From contig NZ_ATXT01000016.1 in assembly GCF_000421825.1 (NCBI RefSeq), forward strand, positions 363,727 through 427,726: DNA of 64,000 bases, written 5' to 3'. The position numbers and the translations under genes were made by a program. The notes beneath the pieces are model-generated. The model was given only the letters and a program-made list of their open reading frames with translations, was not told the DNA's origin and made no database searches. The stretch is from Humibacter albus DSM 18994 (GTDB lineage Bacteria; Actinomycetota; Actinomycetes; Actinomycetales; Microbacteriaceae). Shown in pieces: positions 42,101 through 48,612 of this stretch (the stretch's first letter is position 1; every line of letters begins with the position of its first letter).

Positions 42101-42574
42101 GTACGTGCCCGCAGCGTCGATGCCATCGAGCACGAGAGCCCTGTGACCGCCCGTCGTTCCGCTACCGAGCGCGTAGCCCTCCGCTTCGATGTCGGTGGAG
42201 CCGTCGAGGCCGATGCCGGCAAGAACGGCCGATATGGCCGGGTTGTCATCGGTGGTGCCGAGATACACGGCGTCACCGGCGGGTGCGCTGGTCACCAGCT
42301 TCGGTGTGCCTCCCGCCGCCGTGATGACCTGCTTCAGCAAGCCCTCCGCGCTCGCGTCCGTCTTCTCCCCGACGACCACAGTGACTGTCCCTGTCAGCGA
42401 GAACTCGACGCCGCCCACGCTCTCCTGCTGTGGCGCGGGAAGTATCTGCGGCAGGGACGCGGCCTGAGCTGCCGGCACGTGCTCGGTCGCGACCACACCA
42501 CCGGCGAGGGCCACGGCCAAGACGCCGCTCAGCAGAACTCGGGACGCCTTCATGCGTACGGTCCTCATCGTCAT
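39176..42574 (-). CDS. secreted, wall-anchored GH84 beta-N-acetylglucosaminidase with two discoidin-like modules
   Basis: About 1,132 residues from ATG 42574 (42568 and 42553 are alternatives). Signal peptide to about residue 35. A GH20-like N-domain precedes the GH84 barrel, with R-G-E-I-E-G-F-Y-G-I-P-W near 190 and the catalytic Asp pair in V-A-L-D-D-I-D near 295. Then helical parts, two F5/8-type carbohydrate-binding modules (about 665-800 and 800-935, 134 residues apart), and an Ig-like or discoidin-like end. The C-terminus has a Gly/Thr/Ser linker, L-A-S-T-G, a hydrophobic helix and Arg-rich tail, as for sortase E anchoring. It should release N-acetylglucosamine from glycans outside the cell. 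Near-identical DNA in the two modules is notable. Confidence 0.9.
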   Translation of the reverse strand: MTMRTVRMKASRVLLSGVLAVALAGGVVATEHVPAAQAASLPQILPAPQQESVGGVEFSLTGTVTVVVGEKTDASAEGLLKQVITAAGGTPKLVTSAPAGDAVYLGTTDDNPAISAVLAGIGLDGSTDIEAEGYALGSGTTGGHRALVLDGIDAAGTYYAVQTLSQIVTEGVVPAVTVRDWPLMSIRGEIEGFYGIPWSHQARLDMMTFDGKHKMNTYVYTPKDDPYLRSQWRELYPAGQLGQLNELVSAANENHVNFTYALSPGNTICYSSADDLKATEAKFDQLREIGVSSFYVALDDIDTSAHCAADSAQFTTGGSYDVAKAQTHYLNELVSDYITPHHLQPLQTVPTQYSGSGASAYKTTFGTSLDPSVRVQWTGEGVFSDRITLSSVTAAVTNYHTDHLYIWDNLPVNDGQRDRLFLNPLTGRDAQLYTKIDGITSNPMIESYASMIALAGYGDYTWNSPEYDAATTQTAIIQELAGPDAAVQDALTAFVDLNQSWTPYRSTSQFAPALSADIDAFWKAYQVGDAAGMKPLEDRLATIIAAPDTLKKMAQSGFYADAAPWIAAAAHWASAMRDEITSLVAMKAGDGEKATRAILASFDEVSGAKQKTVPDLGGNDQVVPDSIVPAVGDGVFQAFNDKAHSLYNDWLGATPVNSFSPYAATASATANLGQYSSYAKSNMTDGKLSSFYWSSSAPAVGDAVQVDLGSVTTVGSVAIHQADSDSAAGDMLYHADLQYSTDGTDWTTVAHFDDAPLVSYSFASPVKARYVRLVATDPNPGSKWVKIREFQVSPAYSGTPSASADLGQYQAYAKSNMTDGDLSSYYWSNSAPAVGDYVQLDLGAVGTVGAVAIHQADSDSTAGDMLYHADLQYSTDGTDWTTVAHFDDAPLVSYSFASPVKARYVRLVATDPNPGSKWVKIREFQVSPVSMPVETDVAPTAGSSATNAFDASVATAFTAAAVPETGARFGRVFDKPTHLGSVTVVGTAAGSLQYQDAEGWHDLGVLDAGKVFQEAKIDADGVSAVRILFSGSGGVVPSVYELVAREGDPIADDPLIGQDPGDGSGTGTGTPGDGSETGTGPHTGQDAGSATSTSSEQDLASTGSDTLPWTVLALLILGLGGGLVSVRRLRRR
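39791..40426 (-). repeat. duplicated discoidin-like module with 230-base near-identical segment
   Basis: Bases 39796-40024 and 40198-40426 align at a constant offset of 402 with about five to seven substitutions. The other halves of the two modules differ more at both DNA and protein level. Confidence 0.85.
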
Positions 42575-42698
42575 TCCGTCCTTGGAATCAGGCGATCGTC
42601 GCGCCTGGCAGCGCGCCGAGAAGCACGGCGCCGGTGCCCGTCGCGAACGCCGCACTCGGGCTCTTCGCACTCGTGACGCATTCTTTCCGTCGCGCCAC

Positions 42699-42712
42699 CG
42701 CGATGTTATCGC
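42699..42712. promoter_or_regulatory. palindrome upstream of the GH84 gene
   Basis: GCGAT-GTT-ATCGC at 42700-42712, with a further CGATAAC at 42776-42782 in opposite orientation to GTTATCG here. It could be an operator for the GH84 gene, whose start lies about 125 bases away. No regulator is assigned. Confidence 0.35.
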
Positions 42713-42785
42713 TCTACATGCCCCCTGCGCCACTGTCAGCAAAGGGCGAATTCGCGGGAGTCTCCATCACGGCATCGATAACAGT

Positions 42786-42809
42786 GCAAGCGAGTCGGCC
42801 CTCGCTTGC
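42786..42809 (-). terminator. hairpin after the LysR gene
   Basis: Perfect nine-bp arms, GCAAGCGAG and CTCGCTTGC, around TCGGCC, about 30 bases after the LysR stop on the minus strand. No T-run. Confidence 0.6.
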
Positions 42810-42838
42810 GAAAGGACGGCGAACGGAGAGTGCGGCGC

Positions 42839-43717
42839 TCAACTCGTCGCGTACGCCGCGAGCAACTCCTGCAGCAGCGCCGTCGTGGCCGGCCCCGGCG
42901 ATCGTCGGGTCACGACGTTGAACTCCCATTCGATGGGATCCGAGAGCGAGACGCGCACGACGTCCCCGCCCGGCGGGGTGAGCGCCTCGGGAAGGAGCGC
43001 GACTCCGAGCCCGGCCGCCACGTATGCGGGAATGGATGCCGTCTCCGTGGCCTCGACCGCGACGTCCCGCACGATGTTCCTCGCGCCGAACGCGGCATCG
43101 AGCACATTTCGGTTCCCGAACCCCACGGGAGCGTCCACGAATCGCTCGGCGGCGAGCTCGCGCAGTGAGACGGACGTGTGACGGGCACGTTCATGACCGA
43201 CGGGGAGAAGTGCGACGTAGGGCGTCGTCACCAGCCGGTGCGCGGCGAGTCCGGGCGCGGCGGAGGCCGGCAGGCCGAACAGGCTGAGGTCGAGCCGGCC
43301 TCGCCGCACGTCCTCCGCAAGTCTCATCGAACCTGCCGATGATGCCCGCAGCCTCAGGTCGACGAGCGGGTGCGACCGATGGAACGCGCCCACGACGCGC
43401 GGGATAGCCATATAGCTCACGCTCGAGAAGACACCGATCCGCAGCTCACCGCGCAGTTCCCCGCGGGGGTCGGCGGCCGTGCGCGCCCGCGCCTCCGCTT
43501 CGGCGAGTTCACGCAGAGCGGGCAGCACGGCCTCGCCGGCCGCCGTCACTCGAACGCCGCGCTGATCACGCTCGAAGAGCTCGGTTCCGAGCTCCCTCTC
43601 CAGGGCGCGGATGCCCGCGGAGACCGTCGACTGCACCGCGTTCACCCGCTGGGCCGCGCGCGTGAAGCTCAGTTCGTCGGCCACGGCGATCGCGTACTCC
43701 GCCTGCCTCGTGTCCAT
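42839..43717 (-). CDS. LysR family transcriptional regulator
   Basis: 292 residues from ATG 43717; a GTG two codons upstream is in frame but lies inside the spacing after a TAGCCT box. The N-terminal winged helix-turn-helix is F-T-R-A-A-Q-R-V-N-A-V-Q-S-T-V-S-A-G-I-R-A-L-E (residues 18-42). The effector domain (about 85-285) is of the LysR_substrate type. It diverges from the MFS transporter at 43809; the intergenic region has a T-N11-A box at 43737-43751, so it probably activates the transporter in response to the exported compound. Confidence 0.9.
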   Translation of the reverse strand: MDTRQAEYAIAVADELSFTRAAQRVNAVQSTVSAGIRALERELGTELFERDQRGVRVTAAGEAVLPALRELAEAEARARTAADPRGELRGELRIGVFSSVSYMAIPRVVGAFHRSHPLVDLRLRASSAGSMRLAEDVRRGRLDLSLFGLPASAAPGLAAHRLVTTPYVALLPVGHERARHTSVSLRELAAERFVDAPVGFGNRNVLDAAFGARNIVRDVAVEATETASIPAYVAAGLGVALLPEALTPPGGDVVRVSLSDPIEWEFNVVTRRSPGPATTALLQELLAAYATS

Positions 43718-43751
43718 GCGCACAGGCTACGCGATGATCGACAGGGTCGAT
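43718..43751. promoter_or_regulatory. LysR-type control region
   Basis: On the minus strand TAGCCT (complement of 43724-43729) lies six bases before the LysR ATG, a leaderless -10 arrangement. Next to it ATCGAC-AGG-GTCGAT (43737-43751) is a perfect T-N11-A palindrome, the usual LysR-family site. Confidence 0.6.
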
Positions 43752-43808
43752 GGCATCCATTCAATGTATTCGTTGGACACGATGGGGGCTTCGCGCGACG
43801 CTCGAAGC

Positions 43809-45050
43809 ATGACCAGCACGACCACGAACCCGATACCCACCGCCGAAGCGTCCGCAGCGCCCGCTCGTGTCGGCGCCTCACGCCTGCCGCACGGCGCAGG
43901 CTTCTGGATCATCGCTCTCGCGTTCTTCACCGAGATGGCGTTCTGCGCGGTTCCGACCCCGCTCTACGCGATCTATCAGCAACGCGACGGTTTCCCCGTC
44001 ATCGTGCTCACCGTCATCTTCGTGTCGTACGCGATCGGCGTGATGCTGAGCCTCTACCTCGCGGGTCACCTCTCAGACCGGCTCGGGCGTCGCCGGGTCA
44101 TCCTCGCGTCGCTGCTCATCACACTGCTCGCCGCGATCCTGTTCCTGATCTGGAATGACGTCGCGGGCCTCATCGTCGCGCGCTTCGTCAACGGTCTGGG
44201 CGTCGGCATCCTCACCGCCACGGCGACCGCACATCTGACCGAGCTCGGTATCGCCGCGAAGCACGCGCCGGAGCGCGCACCGATCATCGCGACTTTCGCC
44301 AACCTCGGCGGCATCGGGTTCGGGCCCCTGATCGGCGGGATCATCGCCACGTGGTCGGCTCGCCCGCTCGTCGTGCCATTCGTGCTCTTCGCCGCGCTCC
44401 TCGCGGTCGAGATCATCGTCGTCGCCTTCGTGCCGGAGACCGTCGAGCCGAGCGAGGAGCGCCCCGCCTATCGGCCTCAGCGCATCGCGGTGCCCGCCGA
44501 CCGACGCGGTGCCTTCTGGGCTGCCGCCGCGGCGGCGTTCGGGGTGTTCGCAGTGTTCGGCACGTTCATGGGCCTGTCTTCCACGTTCCTCGTGGGCATC
44601 CTCGGGCAGCACTCCGCCCTTCTCGCCGGCGTGGCGCCGTTCATCCTCTTCGTCGCCGCGGCTTCGGCCCAGATCGGCACCGTCAGGCTCGGACTCCGCT
44701 CGCAACTGGGCCTCGGCATCGCCCTGGCCATCGGCGGTCTCGTCACGGTGGGCATAGGGGCCATGTTCGCCACGCTCGCCGTCTTCCTCATCGGCAGCGG
44801 TGTGACCGGAGCAGGCATCGGCATCCTGTTCCGCGGCGCGCTCGTCACCGCGGGATCAGCGGCCGTTCCTGAACGACGCGGCGAGGCGCTCGCCGGTGTC
44901 TTCCTCATCGCTTACGCAGGCATGACGCTGCCGCCGCTCCTGGCGGCCGCTGCTTTGAGCCTCTGGCCGACCCTGGACGTGCTGCTCGGCCTCACGGTCT
45001 TCGCTGCGATCCTGGTCGCGGTCGCGGGGTCGCGCATGATCCGCCGCTGA
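43809..45050 (+). CDS. MFS transporter
   Basis: 413 residues from ATG 43809. Twelve membrane helices are visible. Loop 2-3 carries G-H-L-S-D-R-L-G-R-R-R-V, the MFS signature, and loop 8-9 a weaker copy. The 25-residue N-tail is Thr/Ala-rich. This resembles drug/metabolite exporters of actinobacteria controlled by an adjacent LysR gene. A longer frame back to 43611 is a shadow of the LysR gene. Substrate unknown. Confidence 0.9.
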   Translation: MTSTTTNPIPTAEASAAPARVGASRLPHGAGFWIIALAFFTEMAFCAVPTPLYAIYQQRDGFPVIVLTVIFVSYAIGVMLSLYLAGHLSDRLGRRRVILASLLITLLAAILFLIWNDVAGLIVARFVNGLGVGILTATATAHLTELGIAAKHAPERAPIIATFANLGGIGFGPLIGGIIATWSARPLVVPFVLFAALLAVEIIVVAFVPETVEPSEERPAYRPQRIAVPADRRGAFWAAAAAAFGVFAVFGTFMGLSSTFLVGILGQHSALLAGVAPFILFVAAASAQIGTVRLGLRSQLGLGIALAIGGLVTVGIGAMFATLAVFLIGSGVTGAGIGILFRGALVTAGSAAVPERRGEALAGVFLIAYAGMTLPPLLAAAALSLWPTLDVLLGLTVFAAILVAVAGSRMIRR

Positions 45051-45154
45051 GGGAGACCCCTCCACGCCGCCGGCGCACCGTGTTCCCGACGCGCCACCCG
45101 TTCGCGCTGCACAACGGCGGGGCGGGCTCGGCACGCCTCATCGCGATCGGATGC

Positions 45155-45283
45155 TCACCACGGCACCACCTGGTCGCGGTAGTCGCGGAACACCAGGCCC
45201 GGTTCTCCCGCATGACGTTCGAGGGTGTCGACGATTCCGGGCACGCTCTCGGCGACCGTCAGCGGGGCGTTCTCCGCTTCTCT
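45155..45283 (-). pseudogene. SDR oxidoreductase, 3' remnant
   Basis: A 42-codon fragment ending in TGA (complement 45155-45157) reads A-P-L-T-V-A-E-S-V-P-G-I-V-D-T-L-E and then F-R-D-Y-R-D-Q-V-V-P-W, matching the usual C-terminal end of a group of short-chain dehydrogenases with a V-P-W tail. A stop codon interrupts the frame just upstream and no cofactor motif is left. Confidence 0.6.
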
Positions 45284-45336
45284 TCACGCTTCGTCATTCA
45301 CAGGCCGCCAACGTGCCGTCTCGACGGCGGCCCTGC

Positions 45337-46380
45337 TCACGTGTGCACACCCGACGCCGAGCCACCACCACCACCACCGCCACCGATGGGGGTGCCGATC
45401 CGGGAATCGATGCCGAAGAGGCGCGCCGCGTTCCCCGCGGTGAAGGCCGCGCGATCTTCCTCTGTCTCGAACCCGGCGAGGAATCGCTCGATGTCCTCCG
45501 CACTCGGGCTCTGGAACGGGTAGTCCGTCGAGAACAGAAGTCGATCCACGCTCGTCACCTCCAACGCGTGCCGCAGCAGCGCGGGGCTCAGCATGCCCGA
45601 GCAGGTCAGATGGAAGTTGGCGCGGATCGTCTCTGCCACAGTCTTCTCCAGCCCGGCGATGCGCGCGAGGCTGTCGGCGCGGTCGGACCAGAACGGCAGC
45701 AGCTCGCCCCAGTGACCGAGGACCACCTGAAGCTGAGGATGCCGGTCGAACGTGCCGCGCGCGATCAGCCGGAGAGCGGCCGTAGCGGCCTCGACGTGCC
45801 ATCCCCACCCGAACGTGGCGAGCGCCAGCTCCGTCATCTCGTCGAACCCGGCATAGGCGGCGTCCCGGATGCTCCGCGGGGGAATCTGAGGATGAATGAA
45901 GATCGGCGCGCCCAGCTCGGCCGCCGAGGCGAACAGCTCATCGAAGGCGGGGTCGTCGAGCCGGCGGTCGCCGACGCGACCGTAGACCATTGCTCCAACG
46001 TGACCGAGCGCCGCGGCGCGCTCCAGTTCAGCTGCACACGCAGCGGGGTCGGAGAGCGGGAGGGTCGCCATCGAGCGAAGGCGCCGAGGATGCCGGCGAA
46101 CGGCATCGATCGCCGCATCGTTCAGATCCCTGCTCATCGCGACCGCATCGGCCGGATCGAGCACTCCCGCGCCGGGCGGCGCGAGTGAGATGACCTGAAC
46201 ATCGATTCCCTGCGCGTCCATCGCTGTCAGACGGCCGTCATCGAGGTCCGACAAGCGCTCGAGAGTGTCACCGAACTCGTTCAGCGCGAGGCTGTCGTCC
46301 GCTCGCTCGGGCGGCAAGGAACCGAGCGCGGCGGTCAGCCCGAGAGTCGTCCAGTGCTCTTCTATTCCGATGATCGTCAT
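45337..46380 (-). CDS. amidohydrolase family protein (ACMSD / 2,3-dihydroxybenzoate decarboxylase type)
   Basis: 347 residues from ATG 46380. The start I-I-G-I-E-E-H-W, H-P-Q-I near 175 and the later L-G-H-W-G-E-L and S-T-D-Y-P-F follow the metal-dependent TIM-barrel decarboxylase/hydrolase group (Amidohydro_2). Such enzymes decarboxylate aromatic acids. The last residues are eight glycines and a short tail, from a CCA repeat at 45362-45384; this looks like a frame extension into simple-repeat DNA beyond the original end. The TetR gene diverges from it, with the operator at 46429-46452 between. Confidence 0.85.
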   Translation of the reverse strand: MTIIGIEEHWTTLGLTAALGSLPPERADDSLALNEFGDTLERLSDLDDGRLTAMDAQGIDVQVISLAPPGAGVLDPADAVAMSRDLNDAAIDAVRRHPRRLRSMATLPLSDPAACAAELERAAALGHVGAMVYGRVGDRRLDDPAFDELFASAAELGAPIFIHPQIPPRSIRDAAYAGFDEMTELALATFGWGWHVEAATAALRLIARGTFDRHPQLQVVLGHWGELLPFWSDRADSLARIAGLEKTVAETIRANFHLTCSGMLSPALLRHALEVTSVDRLLFSTDYPFQSPSAEDIERFLAGFETEEDRAAFTAGNAARLFGIDSRIGTPIGGGGGGGGSASGVHT

Positions 46381-46428
46381 GTCCACCACTTCTTCGCTCG
46401 CACCGGCATGTTCGCTAAACACGCGTAG

Positions 46429-46452
46429 AGCGAAACAGTATCAGGTTTCGCT
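46429..46452. promoter_or_regulatory. TetR operator between amidohydrolase and tetR
   Basis: AGCGAAAC, eight bases, GTTTCGCT: perfect eight-base arms. A further half-site TTCGCT lies at 46411-46416. Confidence 0.7.
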
Positions 46453-46461
46453 CAACACTCG

Positions 46462-46473
46462 TATAGTGAACGG
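46462..46473 (+). promoter_or_regulatory. -10 box of a leaderless promoter for tetR
   Basis: TATAGT (46462-46467), six bases, ATG 46474. No ribosome binding site. Confidence 0.6.
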
Positions 46474-47040
46474 ATGAGCTCGACACGGCAGGCGAAACGC
46501 GCCGCGACAGCGCAGCGAATCCTCGAGGCCGCGCAGGAGGAGTTCGCCCTTCACGGCTTCGGCGGCGCGACCATCCGTTCTATCGGAGAGCGGGCGGGCG
46601 TGCATCCCTCACTCGTGATGCAGCACTACGGCTCCAAGGCCGATCTGTTCGCCATCGCGGTCAAGCTCCCCTCCGACGACGATCGGAGCACGGCGGATCA
46701 TCTCGCCGATGTTCTCGACGTGCGCCTGACCGACCTGCCGCCGCAGACCCGGGCGCTCGTCAAGTCGATGCTGACCTCTCCCGAGGCCGAGGCGCACATG
46801 CGCGATTTCCTCCAGGAACGCATCGAGAACCTCACGGCGTCCATGGAGGGGTCGGATGCCGCAGCCCGCGCGACCATCGCAGTCAGCGGCATCCTCGGCC
46901 TCACCATCGCCCGACACTTCCTCAGCCTTCCCGCGTTCGACGAGGTGACACCCGACGAACTGAGGCGCGCCGCCCGCGAGTGGGCGGACGCGGTGGCGCA
47001 GCCGACGGAACCGCCGGGCTCGGAGCCCGGGTCGCGATAG
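46474..47040 (+). CDS. TetR family repressor
   Basis: 188 residues from ATG 46474. N-terminal helix-turn-helix: A-T-I-R-S-I-G-E-R-A-G-V-H-P-S-L-V-M-Q-H-Y-G-S-K (about 30-53). The C-terminal domain resembles the TetR_C_17-type of actinobacterial regulators. It diverges from the amidohydrolase gene; both promoters bracket the AGCGAAAC palindrome, so it likely controls itself and the enzyme. Its 3' end faces another TetR gene 13 bases away. Confidence 0.88.
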   Translation: MSSTRQAKRAATAQRILEAAQEEFALHGFGGATIRSIGERAGVHPSLVMQHYGSKADLFAIAVKLPSDDDRSTADHLADVLDVRLTDLPPQTRALVKSMLTSPEAEAHMRDFLQERIENLTASMEGSDAAARATIAVSGILGLTIARHFLSLPAFDEVTPDELRRAAREWADAVAQPTEPPGSEPGSR

Positions 47041-47053
47041 GGCTTCGAGCATT

Positions 47054-47608
47054 TCACGGTCGGATGCCCTCGAGCTGCAGTTCGACGTGCCGTCGCCAAT
47101 CCGCATCATCGGGCATGTTGGCCATGGCTCCCCGAGTGACCCGCACGAAGTCGTCGACGCCGAAGTCCGCCCGGAGCACGGCGGCATCGACTGCTCGCTG
47201 AACGATCCGCGACACGACCTCTCGGAAGGCCTCCTTCTGTGCGGCGATCGACTCCCATCGCGGTTCCTCGGGTCCGAGCAGCGCTCTCCGGAAGGCGGAG
47301 TCGGCGCAGACCGACTCGAGGTAGCCGTAGAGGAGGCGCTCGAACGCCTCTCCCGCGTCCGTCAACTCGTCGACAGAGCGCGCCAGCTCGGTCGCCGCTT
47401 CGAACCTGCGCCCGACGATCGCGGCGAGCAGCGCCTGCTTGTCGGCGAAATGGCGGTAGACCGTCCCCACGCCCAGGCCGGCGCGTGCAGCGACCTCCTC
47501 GATCTGCGCTTCGTCTCCCTGTTCGCCGAAGAGCTCACCGGCCGCCGCGAGGATCGCCTCACGGTTGCGGCGCGCGTCCGCGCGCAGGGGCCGAGTCGGA
47601 GCCGTCAT
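47054..47608 (-). CDS. TetR family repressor
   Basis: 184 residues from ATG 47608. Helix-turn-helix with A-Q-I-E-E-V-A-A-R-A-G-L-G-V-G-T-V-Y-R-H-F-A-D-K (about 34-57), the pattern of TetR proteins with TetR_C_11-type ends. TACACT (complement 47617-47622) lies eight bases before the start with no ribosome binding site. It diverges from the NmrA-like gene at 47692, and the inverted GGAAT repeat at 47659-47674 lies between, making it the probable regulator of that oxidoreductase. It converges with the TetR gene at 46474. Confidence 0.88.
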   Translation of the reverse strand: MTAPTRPLRADARRNREAILAAAGELFGEQGDEAQIEEVAARAGLGVGTVYRHFADKQALLAAIVGRRFEAATELARSVDELTDAGEAFERLLYGYLESVCADSAFRRALLGPEEPRWESIAAQKEAFREVVSRIVQRAVDAAVLRADFGVDDFVRVTRGAMANMPDDADWRRHVELQLEGIRP

Positions 47609-47658
47609 GGCGCTTCAGTGTAGTTGAGGTCGGGTGGATGAGTTGTGTTATCGTGAAC

Positions 47659-47674
47659 CGGAATTCCGATTCCG
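47659..47674. promoter_or_regulatory. operator upstream of the NmrA-like gene
   Basis: CGGAAT, four bases, ATTCCG: perfect six-base arms. It is 18 bases before the NmrA-like start. Confidence 0.55.
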
Positions 47675-47691
47675 CTTAGAAAGAGATGAAC

Positions 47692-48585
47692 ATGATCGTC
47701 GTCACCACACCCACGGGACAGATCGGGCGCAAGCTCGTGGAGAATCTGCTCGATCGAGGCGAAAGTGTGCGAGTCATCGTGCGCGATCCTGCTCGGCTCG
47801 CGGACGACATCCGCCAGCGCGTCGAGATCGTGGTCGGCACCCACTCCGATCCAGCCGCGCTCGATGCTGCCCTGCCGGCAAGCGACGCACTGTTCTGGCT
47901 GGTTCCGCCGGATCGCACCGCGTCGAGCGCTCGTCAGCACTACCTCGACTTCGCCAGGGCGGCGACGGCCGCGATCCGCCGTCACGACGTCGGCCACGTC
48001 GTCGGCATCTCCAGCGCCGGTCACGGGTGGACCGATCCGGCAGGAGTGCTCTCGGCGGCGTTCGCCATGGATGCCGAGCTCGCCGCCTCCGGCGCCCACT
48101 ACCGCGCGCTCTCGCTGCCGTTCTACCTGGAGAACCTGCTGGGCCAACTGGACTGGATCCGCGATCAGGGCGCGTTCGCCCTGGCGGCTCCCGCCGATCG
48201 ACCTTTCGCGACGATAGCGACGGATGACATCGCCCGGGCCGCGGCCGACCTGCTCACCGACCGGAGTTGGCGGGGTCAGGAAGATGTCCCGGTGTTCGGG
48301 CCGGATCGTCTCACTCCAGGCGAGATGGCCGAGGTCATGAGCGAGGAACTGGGGCGCGCGGTCGCCTACCGGGCCATGACCATCGACGAGCTCGCGTCGA
48401 GCATGCGCGCCGGTGGCGCAACGGATCGTGCCGTGCGCGACACGACCGAGATGTTCCAGGCTCAGCTCGACGGCATCTACGACGCGGATTGGGCTGTGGC
48501 AGAGCGTGCGAGCACCGATTTCCGCACCTGGTGCCGGAACGTGCTGGAGCCTCGCGTCGTAGCGCGCACCGGCATCGCGAGCTGA
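47692..48585 (+). CDS. NmrA-like NAD(P)-binding oxidoreductase
   Basis: 297 residues from ATG 47692, six bases after AGAAAGAG; the ATG at 47686 lies too close to it. The N-terminus I-V-V-T-T-P-T-G-Q-I-G-R-K-L-V is the NADP-binding motif (G-x-x-G-x-x-G) of atypical SDRs of the NmrA/QorB/azoreductase kind. Downstream, S-S-A-G-H-G near 110 and Y-L-E-N-L near 150 are usual. These enzymes reduce quinones or serve as redox sensors; the substrate is unknown. The divergent TetR gene probably represses it. Confidence 0.88.
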   Translation: MIVVTTPTGQIGRKLVENLLDRGESVRVIVRDPARLADDIRQRVEIVVGTHSDPAALDAALPASDALFWLVPPDRTASSARQHYLDFARAATAAIRRHDVGHVVGISSAGHGWTDPAGVLSAAFAMDAELAASGAHYRALSLPFYLENLLGQLDWIRDQGAFALAAPADRPFATIATDDIARAAADLLTDRSWRGQEDVPVFGPDRLTPGEMAEVMSEELGRAVAYRAMTIDELASSMRAGGATDRAVRDTTEMFQAQLDGIYDADWAVAERASTDFRTWCRNVLEPRVVARTGIAS

Positions 48586-48612
48586 CGATCGGGGGGCGAG
48601 GCCTGTCGTCGC

